Below are positions 1-6,747 of a stretch of 6,776 nt of DNA, piece after piece. Every line of letters begins with the position of its first letter. Positions within the stretch are counted from its first letter, which is position 1. Origin of the DNA: Nitriliruptoraceae bacterium. GTDB lineage: Bacteria; Actinomycetota; Nitriliruptoria; Nitriliruptorales; Nitriliruptoraceae. Location: the NCBI GenBank assembly GCA_003554005.1, contig PWEU01000300.1, positions 1-6,776 on the forward strand. The letters run 5' to 3'. Under the pieces are notes generated by a model. That model saw only the letters and a list, made by a program, of their open reading frames with translations. It was not told the DNA's origin and did no database searches. Both the position numbers and the translations under genes were made by a program.

Positions 1-428
1 ATCAGGGCGTCCCACAGCGCGAGCGAGTCCTTGCCACCCGACACCGCGATCAGTAGCCGGTCGGTGTAGGAGCACATCCGCTCGCCGTGGGGGCGTCCCG
101 GCGGGTGATCGATCGCCTTGCGGATCTGGTGGTGGATGTGGTCCTCGAGATGGGCGGTGCACCATGCGGCCCGGTGGCGCCGCTCCTCGAGCACCGCCGG
201 GGCACGGCACACCACGCACCGCGGGGCGCCGTCGGCGCCACCGGAGATGACCGGACGGATCTCCACCTCGGCGCCTGCCGGGAGCTCGTGCGCCGCGGTG
301 ACCAGCGCGCCGTCGTGGAGCACGAGCACCGTGTGGGGCAGGACGTCGAGGTGGTCGAGGAGGTCCGCGACCGTGAGCGGACCTGCCACCTCGACGTCGC
401 GGTCGGGGTTGCGCAGGCGGACACGCAT
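1..428 (-). CDS. TtuB-TtuA fusion: sulfur-carrier domain joined to a tRNA 2-thiouridine synthetase (5' part, runs off window)
   Basis: I translated 142 codons from the ATG at 428-426; the gene continues past position 1. Residues 1-64 form a ubiquitin-like beta-grasp sulfur carrier (ThiS/MoaD/TtuB type) starting MRVRLRNPDRDVEV and ending VISGG, like free Thermus TtuB, which ends in a Gly-Gly that becomes a thiocarboxylate. After a short linker comes the N-terminal zinc finger of TtuA/TIGR00269 proteins (C71xxC74, then C90xxH93). The PP-loop ATP-binding motif follows, with AVSGGKDSLALWD at about 128-140. TtuA enzymes adenylate and thiolate tRNA uridine (U54 in Thermus) using sulfur from TtuB in the cytoplasm. 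The [4Fe-4S] cysteines and second zinc finger would lie outside the window. The start is favoured by a strong AGGAGGTG ribosome site. The gene lies 61 bases after the GH65 gene, so co-transcription is possible. The family is clear; the exact tRNA target in this organism is inferred. Confidence 0.88.
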   Translation of the reverse strand, partial: MRVRLRNPDRDVEVAGPLTVADLLDHLDVLPHTVLVLHDGALVTAAHELPAGAEVEIRPVISGGADGAPRCVVCRAPAVLEERRHRAAWCTAHLEDHIHHQIRKAIDHPPGRPHGERMCSYTDRLLIAVSGGKDSLALWDAL

Positions 429-433
429 GAGGG

Positions 434-441
434 CACCTCCT
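434..441 (-). promoter_or_regulatory. Strong ribosome binding site of the TtuB-TtuA fusion gene
   Basis: The minus strand reads AGGAGGTG, five bases before the ATG at 428-426. It is the best Shine-Dalgarno match in the window. It supports translation starting at the carrier domain rather than at the TtuA zinc finger, so the fusion is deliberate. Confidence 0.8.
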
Positions 442-489
442 CTCGGGTCACGGGTGCGGTCGGGGTGGGCGGCGACGGGGGCCGTTGGC

Positions 490-2880
490 TCAGGTCGAGG
501 CGCTCAGCGGCTGGGGGGTGGTGCCGACCGAGGACGGCACCTCCACCGGCTCGCCCGGGGGCAGGGTCAGCTCGGTGCCTCGGACGTCGATCGTGAGCTC
601 CTCGCCCTCGAGCACCTCGAAGGTGAAGGTGTCGTGGGTGAGGTCGACCTTGATCTGCCGGTCGTGGAACCGCAGGTTGAACCCGAGCCGGGTCCACGGT
701 TGTGGCAGCCGCGGGTCGAAGGAGAGCTCGCCGTCGAAGTCCCGGAGCCCCCCGAAGCCGTAGACCAGCGTCATCCACCCCCCGCCGACCGAGGCCACGT
801 GGACGCCGTCGACGACGTTGCCGGCGATGTCGGCGAGATCCATCAACAGCGCGTACTGGAAGTCCTCCAGCGCTTTGCGCTCGTAGCCGACCTCGGCGGC
901 CAGGATCGACTGGACGCAGGCCGACAGTGACGAGTCGCCGGTGGTCAACGGGTCGTAGTAGTCGAAGTTCCGCCGCTTCTGCTCAGCGGAGAACTCGTTG
1001 CCGAGCAGCACCATCGCCAGCACCACGTCGGCCTGCTTGATGACCTGGTGGCGGTAGATCACCAGGGGGTGGTAGTGCAGCAGCAGCGGGTAGCGGTCAT
1101 CGGGGGTGGACTCGAAGTCCCAGCGTTCCTTCTCCAGGAAGTTGGCGTCCTGGGGATGGATGCCACGCTTGGGGTCGTAGGGGATGTACATCGCGTCGGC
1201 GGCCTGCTGCCAGCGGGTCACCTCGTCGGGCAGCAACCCGGTGGTGTGCTCGAGCGCGGCGTACTCCTCGGGCTCCTCCTCCTTGAGCCACAGCACGGCC
1301 TCGACCGCGTACCGCAGGTTGGCCCGGGCCATGAGGTTGGTGAAGGCGTTGTCGTTGACCACCGTGGTGTACTCATCGGGGCCGGTGACCCCGTGGATGT
1401 GGAAGTCGTTGTTGTCGGGGCTGAAGAACCCCAGTCCGGACCACATCCGGGCGGTCTCGACCAGGATCTCGGCCCCGACCTCCTTGAGCAGGTGCCGTTC
1501 GCCGCGCACGTCGATGTAGCGCTTGATCGCGTACGCGATGTCGGCGTCGATGTGGTACTGGGCGGTGCCGGCGGCGTAGTAGGACGACGCCTCCTCCCCG
1601 TTGATCGTCCGCCACGGGAACAGCGCCCCGTCCTCACTGAGCTCCTGCGCGCGCTCCCGGGCGAGCGGCAGCATGGAGTGCCGGAACCTGAGGAGGTTGC
1701 GCGTGACCCGCGGTTCGGTGTAGGTGAGGAAGGGCGCGACGTAGATCTCGGTGTCCCAGAAGTAGTGGCCCTCGTAGGCCTGCCCCGTCAACCCCTTGGC
1801 GGGGATCCCGGTGGTCTCGGCCCGGGCCGAGGCCTGCGCCAGCTGGAAGATGTTCCACCGGATCGCCTGCTGCACCCGCGGAGGGCCCTCCACCTGGACG
1901 TCCGCCCGGGCCCAGAAGTCGGTCAGGAAGTCGCGCTGCGCGGCCTCGAGCGCGCCGTAGCCCTCGGTCATGGCCCGGTCCAGGGTCCGTCCGGCTCGGT
2001 CGACGAGCTCCGCGGGGGGCACGTTGCGCGAGCTGTGGTAGGTGAGGAACTTGGTGATGCGGATCGGCACGCCCGCGCGGGCGTCGACGGTGAACACGGT
2101 CTTGCCGAGGTCGTCGGAGGTGGAGCGCTGGGCCCGCCAGGGGTTGTCGGTCTCCATCACGTGGTCGACGCCCACGCCCAGCGTCATCCGGGAGTTGGTG
2201 GTCCGGTAGCCGAACACCACCCGGTGCCCCTCCTCGGCGGTCTCCTTGTTGTTGAGCACCCGGCGGCCGAACCCGCGGGACCGGCGAGGATCGCTGCCGT
2301 TGCCGTTGCCCGGCTCGTCCTCGGCCCGGGCGTCCTGGCGGTTGAGCAGCTGGGAGGAGACGACCACCGGTGCGTCGCTGTCGACGGTGAGCTCGTAGGA
2401 GATCGCGGCGAGGTGGCGGTGGACGAAGGACACCAGCCGGGAGGTCTTGAGCGTGACCTTCTTGCCGCTGGGCGTGGACCAGGCCAGTGCCCGGCGCAGC
2501 ACGCCCTCCCGGAAGTCCAGGCTGCGCTCGTACTCCACGATCCGGGCCGTCGGCAGGAACAGCGGCTCGTCGTCCACGTACAGCTTGAGCAGGGTCGCAT
2601 CGGGGCAGTTCACGATGGTCTGGCCGGTGCGGGCGAAGCCGTAGGCCTCCTCGGCGTGCACGATCGGCCAGGTCTCGGGGAAGCCGTTGACGAAGGTCCC
2701 GGGCTCGATCGCCGGGCGTCCCTCCTCGAGGGTGCCGCGCATGCCGAGGAAGCCGTTGCCCAGTGAGAAGATCGTCTCCGCGTTGCCCATCCAGCGGTTG
2801 GAGAACCCGCGCTCGACCAGCCGCCACTCGTCGGGCGGGAAGAGGTGTTCCGGGGGCAGGCGGAGCTCGCGAGGGATCAT
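490..2880 (-). CDS. Glycoside hydrolase family 65 protein, probable disaccharide (maltose/trehalose/kojibiose-type) phosphorylase
   Basis: This 796-residue cytoplasmic enzyme has no signal peptide and the usual GH65 length (about 750-800). Its N-terminal beta-sandwich covers about residues 20-290 (SLGNGFLGMRGTLEEG at 39-54). An (alpha/alpha)6 barrel covers about 335-705, followed by a C-terminal beta-sandwich. Family landmarks are GHYFWDTEIY (371-380), GVTGPDEYTTVVND (497-510, where E503 matches the general acid Glu487 of Lactobacillus brevis maltose phosphorylase) and HQVIKQADV (611-619, the glucose-binding Lys-Gln pair). A Ser pair (S650, S651) and H694 lie where GH65 phosphorylases bind phosphate. 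It would cleave an alpha-linked glucose disaccharide with phosphate to beta-glucose 1-phosphate and glucose. Linkage specificity cannot be read from sequence, and a GH65 hydrolase is the main alternative. No beta-phosphoglucomutase gene, the usual partner, is present here. The ATG at 2880 has GAGGT seven bases upstream. Confidence 0.92.
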   Translation of the reverse strand: MIPRELRLPPEHLFPPDEWRLVERGFSNRWMGNAETIFSLGNGFLGMRGTLEEGRPAIEPGTFVNGFPETWPIVHAEEAYGFARTGQTIVNCPDATLLKLYVDDEPLFLPTARIVEYERSLDFREGVLRRALAWSTPSGKKVTLKTSRLVSFVHRHLAAISYELTVDSDAPVVVSSQLLNRQDARAEDEPGNGNGSDPRRSRGFGRRVLNNKETAEEGHRVVFGYRTTNSRMTLGVGVDHVMETDNPWRAQRSTSDDLGKTVFTVDARAGVPIRITKFLTYHSSRNVPPAELVDRAGRTLDRAMTEGYGALEAAQRDFLTDFWARADVQVEGPPRVQQAIRWNIFQLAQASARAETTGIPAKGLTGQAYEGHYFWDTEIYVAPFLTYTEPRVTRNLLRFRHSMLPLARERAQELSEDGALFPWRTINGEEASSYYAAGTAQYHIDADIAYAIKRYIDVRGERHLLKEVGAEILVETARMWSGLGFFSPDNNDFHIHGVTGPDEYTTVVNDNAFTNLMARANLRYAVEAVLWLKEEEPEEYAALEHTTGLLPDEVTRWQQAADAMYIPYDPKRGIHPQDANFLEKERWDFESTPDDRYPLLLHYHPLVIYRHQVIKQADVVLAMVLLGNEFSAEQKRRNFDYYDPLTTGDSSLSACVQSILAAEVGYERKALEDFQYALLMDLADIAGNVVDGVHVASVGGGWMTLVYGFGGLRDFDGELSFDPRLPQPWTRLGFNLRFHDRQIKVDLTHDTFTFEVLEGEELTIDVRGTELTLPPGEPVEVPSSVGTTPQPLSAST

Positions 2881-2887
2881 CGAGGCG

Positions 2888-2892
2888 ACCTC
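2888..2892 (-). promoter_or_regulatory. Ribosome binding site of the GH65 gene
   Basis: GAGGT on the minus strand lies seven bases before the ATG at 2880-2878. This moderate match supports that start. The residues after it align with GH65 proteins from about residue 15. Confidence 0.5.
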
Positions 2893-2908
2893 GAGGTCAA
2901 GGGGTCGG

Positions 2909-2936
2909 CCGGCGCGCCGAGGCGCCGAGGCGCCGG
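2909..2936 (-). terminator. GC-rich hairpin between msrA and the GH65 gene (possible terminator or leader structure)
   Basis: CCGGCGC at 2909-2915 is perfectly complementary to GCGCCGG at 2930-2936. The 14-base interior contains further GCGCC-type self-complementary blocks, so alternative foldings exist. It lies 41 bases after the msrA stop. No U-run follows, which is common for actinobacterial terminators but weakens the call. If the possible promoter at 2952-2981 is real, this hairpin would sit in the GH65 leader instead. Confidence 0.35.
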
Positions 2937-2951
2937 GGACGGCTGACCCTC

Positions 2952-2981
2952 ACGCTACACGGGCGGGCCACCTGACGTCAG
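2952..2981 (-). promoter_or_regulatory. Possible sigma70-type promoter for the GH65 gene
   Basis: The minus strand shows CTGACG (2981-2976; four of six match TTGACA), an 18-base spacer, then TAGCGT (2957-2952; fits TAnnnT). The -35-like box overlaps the msrA stop codon. Transcription would begin near 2945, giving a leader of about 65 bases. In GC-rich DNA such matches arise by chance, so this is tentative. Confidence 0.25.
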
Positions 2982-3610
2982 TAGGTCACCTGGCAGAAGC
3001 CGTGGTTGCAGTACCCGTACGGGTGCTTCGACAGGTACTGCTGGTGCTCCGGCTCGGCCCAGTACAGCGCCTCGAGGGGCTCGACCGTGGTGGTGATCGG
3101 GGCGGTGATGCCGGTCTCCGCCAACCTGGCCTGGTAGTGGTCGCGGCTGCGCACCGCCGCGGAAGCCTGTTCCTCGGTGGTGGTGAGCAGGGTCGAGCGG
3201 TACTGGGGCCCGATGTCGTTGCCCTGACGGTCTCCCTGGGTGGGGTCGTGGTTCTCCCAGAACGCGGCGAGCAACGGCTCGAGCCCGGTGACCGTCGGGT
3301 CGTAGACGACGCCGGCGATCTCCGCGTGCCCGGTCCGGGCCGTGCACACCTCCCGGTAGGTCGGGTTGGGCGTGACCCCGCCGGCGTAGCCCACGAAGGG
3401 GGTCCAGACCCCCTCCAGCTGCCAGAAGATCCGCTCAGCACCCCAGAAGCAGCCCATGCCGACCACCAGCAGCTCGTGCCCCTCGGGCCACGGCGGCGTG
3501 ATCGCACGGCCATGGACGTGGTGGGGTTGCTGGACCGCGATGGCCTCGGCCCGACCGGGTGGGGCATCCTGGGGACCAAGCTCGAGCTTGCTGCGACCGA
3601 ACACCGGCAT
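2978..3610 (-). CDS. msrA: Peptide-methionine (S)-S-oxide reductase MsrA
   Basis: This complete 210-residue MsrA reduces methionine-S-sulfoxide in proteins and free Met to methionine, repairing oxidative damage in the cytoplasm with thioredoxin as the usual reductant. The active-site motif GCFWG is at 53-57, with nucleophile C54. GHAE is at 94-97, with the conserved Glu E97. Also present are NPTYREVC (82-89), FWENHDPTQGDRQGND (117-132), QYRS and AEPEHQQYL. The C-terminal YGYCNHGFC supplies two candidate resolving cysteines, C201 and C206. The N-terminus (MPVFGRSK, then DAPPGR) matches the extended E. coli-type MsrA (MSLFDKK, then DALPGR). This fixes the start at 3610 even though the frame stays open to 4054. 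A GGGAGG lies close upstream at 3-base spacing. TACCCT at 3643-3638 could be a -10 box, but I see no good -35. It is not fused to MsrB. Confidence 0.95.
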   Translation of the reverse strand: MPVFGRSKLELGPQDAPPGRAEAIAVQQPHHVHGRAITPPWPEGHELLVVGMGCFWGAERIFWQLEGVWTPFVGYAGGVTPNPTYREVCTARTGHAEIAGVVYDPTVTGLEPLLAAFWENHDPTQGDRQGNDIGPQYRSTLLTTTEEQASAAVRSRDHYQARLAETGITAPITTTVEPLEALYWAEPEHQQYLSKHPYGYCNHGFCQVTY

Positions 3611-3613
3611 CGA

Positions 3614-3619
3614 CCTCCC
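3614..3619 (-). promoter_or_regulatory. Ribosome binding site of msrA
   Basis: GGGAGG on the minus strand lies three bases before the ATG at 3610-3608. The spacing is shorter than usual, but the match is strong. It agrees with the start chosen from the N-terminal similarity to E. coli MsrA. Confidence 0.55.
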
Positions 3620-3679
3620 GTGGTCTGCGACTCGATGAGGGTACGGCGCGGAGCGAGCCCCCGGACCGGCGCGCGGTGT

Positions 3680-3731
3680 CCCGCTGCTGGCCTGGTGGCA
3701 GTGGCCTGGTGGCGGTGGCCCGCTGCTGGCC
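3680..3731. repeat. Short GC-rich direct repeats upstream of msrA
   Basis: A 13-base sequence CCCGCTGCTGGCC occurs at 3680-3692 and again at 3719-3731. Between and overlapping them lies a two-copy 14-base tandem, GGCCTGGTGGCAGT (3689-3702) and GGCCTGGTGGCGGT (3703-3716), with one mismatch. The patch looks like local slippage duplication in non-coding DNA. No function is apparent. Confidence 0.6.
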
Positions 3732-3740
3732 CTCTGTGCA

Positions 3741-3768
3741 AGAAGCAGCGGATAGTCGCTGTTTCTCG
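3741..3768 (+). repeat. Palindromic 28-base repeat, copy 1
   Basis: The sequence is AGAAGCAGCG, loop GATAGT, CGCTGTTTCT, then CG. The two 10-base arms pair throughout, with one G-U wobble when read as plus-strand RNA. The copy at 3813-3840 is identical over all 28 bases, and the match ends exactly at both edges (A versus G before, A versus G after). It lies 131-158 bases upstream of the msrA start. It may be a dispersed intergenic palindrome, a terminator-like hairpin with A-rich and T-rich flanks, or a protein-binding dyad. The sequence alone does not decide. Confidence 0.8.
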
Positions 3769-3812
3769 ACGCTGAACCCCGCGGACGGCCGGCCCACCGC
3801 CGAGCACGCGGG

Positions 3813-3840
3813 AGAAGCAGCGGATAGTCGCTGTTTCTCG
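3813..3840 (+). repeat. Palindromic 28-base repeat, copy 2
   Basis: This is identical to the element at 3741-3768, in the same orientation and 72 bases away, start to start. Its stem gains one extra pair (G3812 with C3839). The 44 bases between copies (3769-3812) share nothing with the flanks and contain CCCGCG and CGCGGG arms (3778-3783, 3807-3812) around a GGCCGGCC octamer. The similarity is therefore confined to the palindrome and is not a larger duplication. Confidence 0.8.
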
Positions 3841-3889
3841 GTCGCGGTGGACCCGCCAGCGCCCGCACGAACCGGTCCGAGCGCCAGAG

Positions 3890-3914
3890 CGGCAGGGCCA
3901 CAGGGCCCGTGCCG
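3890..3914 (-). terminator. Candidate terminator hairpin after acnA
   Basis: It begins 18 bases past the acnA stop. CGGCA (3890-3894) pairs with TGCCG (3910-3914), and GGGCC (3895-3899) pairs with GGCCC (3904-3908). The loop is four bases and there is one bulged base at 3909. The ten-pair GC helix is the strongest hairpin in this gap. There is no U-tract, so termination efficiency is uncertain. Confidence 0.5.
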
Positions 3915-3932
3915 CCGTGGCGTCGGGCTGGG

Positions 3933-6296
3933 TCAGGCGTCGCGCAGGGACCGCAGGACGTAGCGCAGGATGCCGCCGTGGCGGTAGTAGGCCGCCTCAC
4001 CGGGGGTGTCGATCCGGACCCGCGCCTCGAAGGTGGTGGTCGCACCTTCGGCACCCCGGGCGGTCACCGTGACCGTGGCGGGGATGCGACCCTCGTCGAG
4101 CGCGGTGACCCCGCTGATGTCGAAGGTCTCCTCGCCGGTCAAGCCGAGCGCGTCGGCGTCCTGGCCCTCGGGGAACTCCAGCGGCAGCACCCCCATCCCG
4201 ATCAGGTTCGAGCGGTGGATCCGCTCGAAGGAGGTGGCGATGACGGCCTTGACGCCCAGCAGCAGCGTGCCCTTGGCGGCCCAGTCCCGGGAGGACCCCG
4301 AGCCGTACTCCGCTCCGGCGAGCACGACCAGCGGGACCCCCTGGGCCTGGTAGTGCTCCGCCGCCTCGTAGATCGAGGTCACCTCGCCGTCGCCGATGAG
4401 GTCGCGGGTGTAGCCGCCCTCGGTCCCGGGGGCGAGCTGGTTGCGCAGCCGGATGTTGCCGAAGGTGCCGCGGATCATCACCTCGTGGTTGCCCCGGCGG
4501 GAACCGTAGGAGTTGAAGTCGAGCCGTTCGACCCCGTGCGCGGTCAGGTACTCCCCCGCTGGGCTCTCGAGCTTGATCGCGCCCGCGGGCGAGATGTGGT
4601 CGGTGGTCACCGAGTCACCGAGCTTGGCGAGGACCCGCGCGCCGGCGATGTCGGTGACCGGGTCGGGCTCGGCCCCCATCCCGTCGAAGAAGGTGGGCCG
4701 ACGGATGTAGGTCGAGGCCTCGACCCACTCGAAGGTGTCACCCTCGGGCGTGGGCAGCGCGCGCCACTGCTCGTCACCGTCGTACACCGAGGCGTACTTC
4801 TCACTGAACATCTCGGTCTGCAACGCCTGGTTCACCACGGTCTGGACCTCCTCCGGGGAGGGCCAGAGGTCAGCCAGGGTGACCGGCTGGCCGTCGGTAC
4901 CGGTCCCCAGCGGCTCGCTGTAGAGGTCGATGTCCATCGTGCCCGCCAGGGCGTAGGCCACCACCAGCGGCGGTGAGGCCAGGTAGTTCATCTTCACGTC
5001 GGGGTTGATGCGGCCCTCGAAGTTCCGGTTGCCGCTGAGCACCGACACCACGGCGAGGTCGTGCTCCTGCACGGCCTGGCTGACCTCCGGGATCAGCGGA
5101 CCGGAGTTGCCGATGCAGGTGGTGCACCCGTAGCCGACGAGGTTGAAGCCGAGCTTGTCGAGGTAGGGGGTCAGTCCGGCGCGGTCGTAATAGTCCATCA
5201 CGCCCTTGGAGCCCGGTGCCAGGGTGGTCTTGACCCAGGGCTTGCGCTCCAGCCCGCGCTCGACCGCGTTCCTGGCCAGCAGCGCGGCAGCGATCATCAC
5301 CGAGGGGTTGGAGGTGTTGGTGCAGGAGGTGATCGCGGCGATGGTCACCGCGCCGTGGTCGAGGGTGAAGCTCGTCCCGTCAGCCAGCGTGATCTCGGTC
5401 GGCCGGGAGCGCCGGCGGGCCGGTGGGGTTCCCGGCGCGTCGGCCGGGGCGGGTGAGCCGTCCTGCGGAGCGGTCCCGGGCATGGCCACCGGGTCGGAGG
5501 CCGGGAAGGTCTTGGCCAGTCCCGCGTACAGCCCCTCACCCATCTCCTCGTCGCCGGTGTAGTCCCCGAGCGCGAGCCGGAAGGCGTCCTTGGCCCGCGA
5601 CAGGTCCACACGGTCCTGGGGCCGCTTCGGGCCGGCCAGGGAGGGCACCACGGTGGACAGGTCGAGCTCGAGGGTCTCGGAGTACTCGGGCTCGTGGTCC
5701 GGGTCGTGCCACAGGCCCTGCTCCTTGCAGTAGGTCTCGACCAGCGCCACCTGCTCGAGGCTCCGGCCCGTGAACCGGAGGTAGGTCAGGGTCTCTTCGT
5801 CGATGGGGAAGATCGCCGCGGTCGAGCCGTACTCCGGGGACATGTTGCCGATCGTGGCCCGGTTGGCCAGCGGCACGGCGCCCACCCCCGGTCCGTAGAA
5901 CTCGACGATCTTGCTCACCACGCCGTGCTGGCGGAGCATCTGGGTGATGGTGAGGACGAGGTCGGTGGCGGTGGCACCGTCGGGCAGCTGCCCGTCGAGC
6001 TTGAACCCGACCACCCGGGGGATCAGCATCGAGACGGGCTGGCCCAGCATCGCCGCCTCGGCCTCGATACCGCCCACCCCCCAACCCAGGACGCCGAGGC
6101 CGTTGACCATCGTGGTGTGGGAGTCGGTCCCGACCAGGGTGTCGGGGTAGGCCCGACGCACGCCGTCGGCACCCTCCTCGCCGAACACGACCCGGGCGAG
6201 GTACTCGATGTTGACCTGGTGGACGATGCCGGTCCCGGGCGGCACGACCTTGAAGCCCTCGAAGGCCTCCTGACCCCAGCGCAGGAACTGGTAGCG
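3933..6296 (-). other. Aconitase part downstream of the stop (codons 149-935), without an obvious start
   Basis: This stretch carries the three cluster cysteines, the catalytic serine and the whole swivel domain. It lacks Q82 and D121-H122, so it should be inactive alone. The first start-like codon is the GTG at 6245-6243, which is the conserved Val before PPGTGIVHQ. It has no convincing ribosome site and lies 51 bases after the stop. I therefore read it as an internal codon of acnA rather than the start of a separate gene. Confidence 0.75.
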
Positions 6297-6299
6297 CTA
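6297..6299 (-). other. acnA: Premature amber (TAG) codon in acnA
   Basis: The plus strand reads CTA, where CTC would give the expected Glu. The codons on both sides (Arg-Asn-His before, Arg-Tyr-Gln-Phe-Leu-Arg-Trp after) match the conserved aconitase block, so this is a substitution and not an indel. Confidence 0.93.
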
Positions 6300-6740
6300 A
6301 TGGTTGCGCTGGTACTCCAGCTCGATGTTGCGCTGCAGGGCGTCCCCGACCCCGAACACGTCGGCGACGACGGAGTGGTCGATGACGAGCTCCGCGGGGA
6401 CCAACGGGTTGATCCGTGAGGGGTCGCCGCCGAGCTCGACCATCGCCTCGCGCATGGCCGCCAGGTCCACCACCGCCGGGACGCCGGTGAAGTCCTGCAG
6501 GATGACCCGCGCGGGCGTGTACTGGATCTCCGTCGACGGCTGTGCCGAGGCATCCCAGGCCGCCAGGGCCCGGATGTCGTCGGCGGTGACGTTGACGCCG
6601 TCCTCGTTGCGCAGCAGGTTCTCCAGCAGCACCTTCAGGCTGAAGGGCAGACGCTCCGCCCCCTCGACGGCGTCGAGCCGGTGGATCTCGTAGTCGTTCT
6701 CGCCCACCGTCAGGGTGGCGCGGGCAGCGAAGGTGTCCAT
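6297..6740 (-). CDS. Truncated N-terminal aconitase product (147 residues)
   Basis: This is what ordinary translation of acnA would make. It covers the first part of domain 1, including VILQDFTGVPAVVDLAAMR (79-97) and NPLVPAELVIDHSV (111-124). It has no iron-sulfur ligands and ends RNH before the TAG. It is unlikely to be stable or active and is not a separate gene. Its start at 6740 has a good ribosome site and matches the usual AcnA N-terminus (about ten residues before the first conserved block). Confidence 0.7.
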   Translation of the reverse strand: MDTFAARATLTVGENDYEIHRLDAVEGAERLPFSLKVLLENLLRNEDGVNVTADDIRALAAWDASAQPSTEIQYTPARVILQDFTGVPAVVDLAAMREAMVELGGDPSRINPLVPAELVIDHSVVADVFGVGDALQRNIELEYQRNH

Positions 6741-6747
6741 CGTCGAG

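Larger units (their letters stand above)
3933..6740 (-). pseudogene. acnA: Aconitate hydratase A (AcnA) interrupted by an in-frame TAG at codon 148
   Basis: Ignoring one stop, the frame encodes 935 positions, the usual length for actinobacterial AcnA. The enzyme isomerises citrate to isocitrate via cis-aconitate in the TCA cycle, using a [4Fe-4S] cluster. Cluster ligands are intact: C473 in SCTNTS, and C539 and C542 in GCTTCIGNSG. Active-site features are also intact: Q82, D121-H122 (IDHSV), H174 (GIVHQ), GTDSHT at 204-209, and S816/R818 in GSGSSRD. The swivel domain follows DSVTTDHISPAGAI. A Pro/Ala-rich linker spans about 416-448. Codon 148 is TAG, giving RNH-stop-RYQFLRWGQ; relatives have Glu there, so a single GAG to TAG change explains it. 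No frameshift or other stop is visible. The options are a recent null mutation, a sequencing or assembly error, or readthrough. GGGAG lies seven bases before the ATG. Confidence 0.9.

Noticed and set aside
50..778. Minus-strand frame of 242 codons across the fusion gene and the GH65 3' end
   Set aside because: It is Arg/Pro/Ser-rich and overlaps two motif-bearing genes in another frame, including the good TtuB-TtuA translation.
1048..2766. Long plus-strand open frame (572 codons) opposite the GH65 gene
   Set aside because: It lies wholly antisense to a gene with clear family motifs. Its translation is Val/Gly/Leu-rich without recognisable domains, as expected for the mirror frame of high-GC coding DNA.
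2973..2980. TGACGTCA palindrome at the msrA stop codon as an operator
   Set aside because: An eight-base palindrome is expected by chance, and here it partly encodes the last codon and stop of msrA. No second site is nearby.
3741..3840. A minimal CRISPR array (two 28-base repeats with a 44-base spacer)
   Set aside because: There are only two units, the spacer is longer than usual, no cas genes are present, and the repeat is almost entirely a palindrome. A dispersed hairpin element fits better.
2978..4054. A longer msrA start at 4054
   Set aside because: The extra 148 residues would read through the palindromes and into acnA, with Pro/Arg-rich filler. The start at 3610 matches the E. coli-type MsrA N-terminus and has a ribosome site.
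3909..4976. Plus-strand open frame (355 codons) opposite the 3' part of acnA
   Set aside because: It is antisense to conserved aconitase sequence, has low-complexity composition and shows no motif.
6240..6300. A frameshift or programmed recoding event as the cause of the acnA break
   Set aside because: The same frame continues on both sides with conserved residues immediately flanking the TAG, so no shift of frame is needed. A one-base substitution is sufficient.
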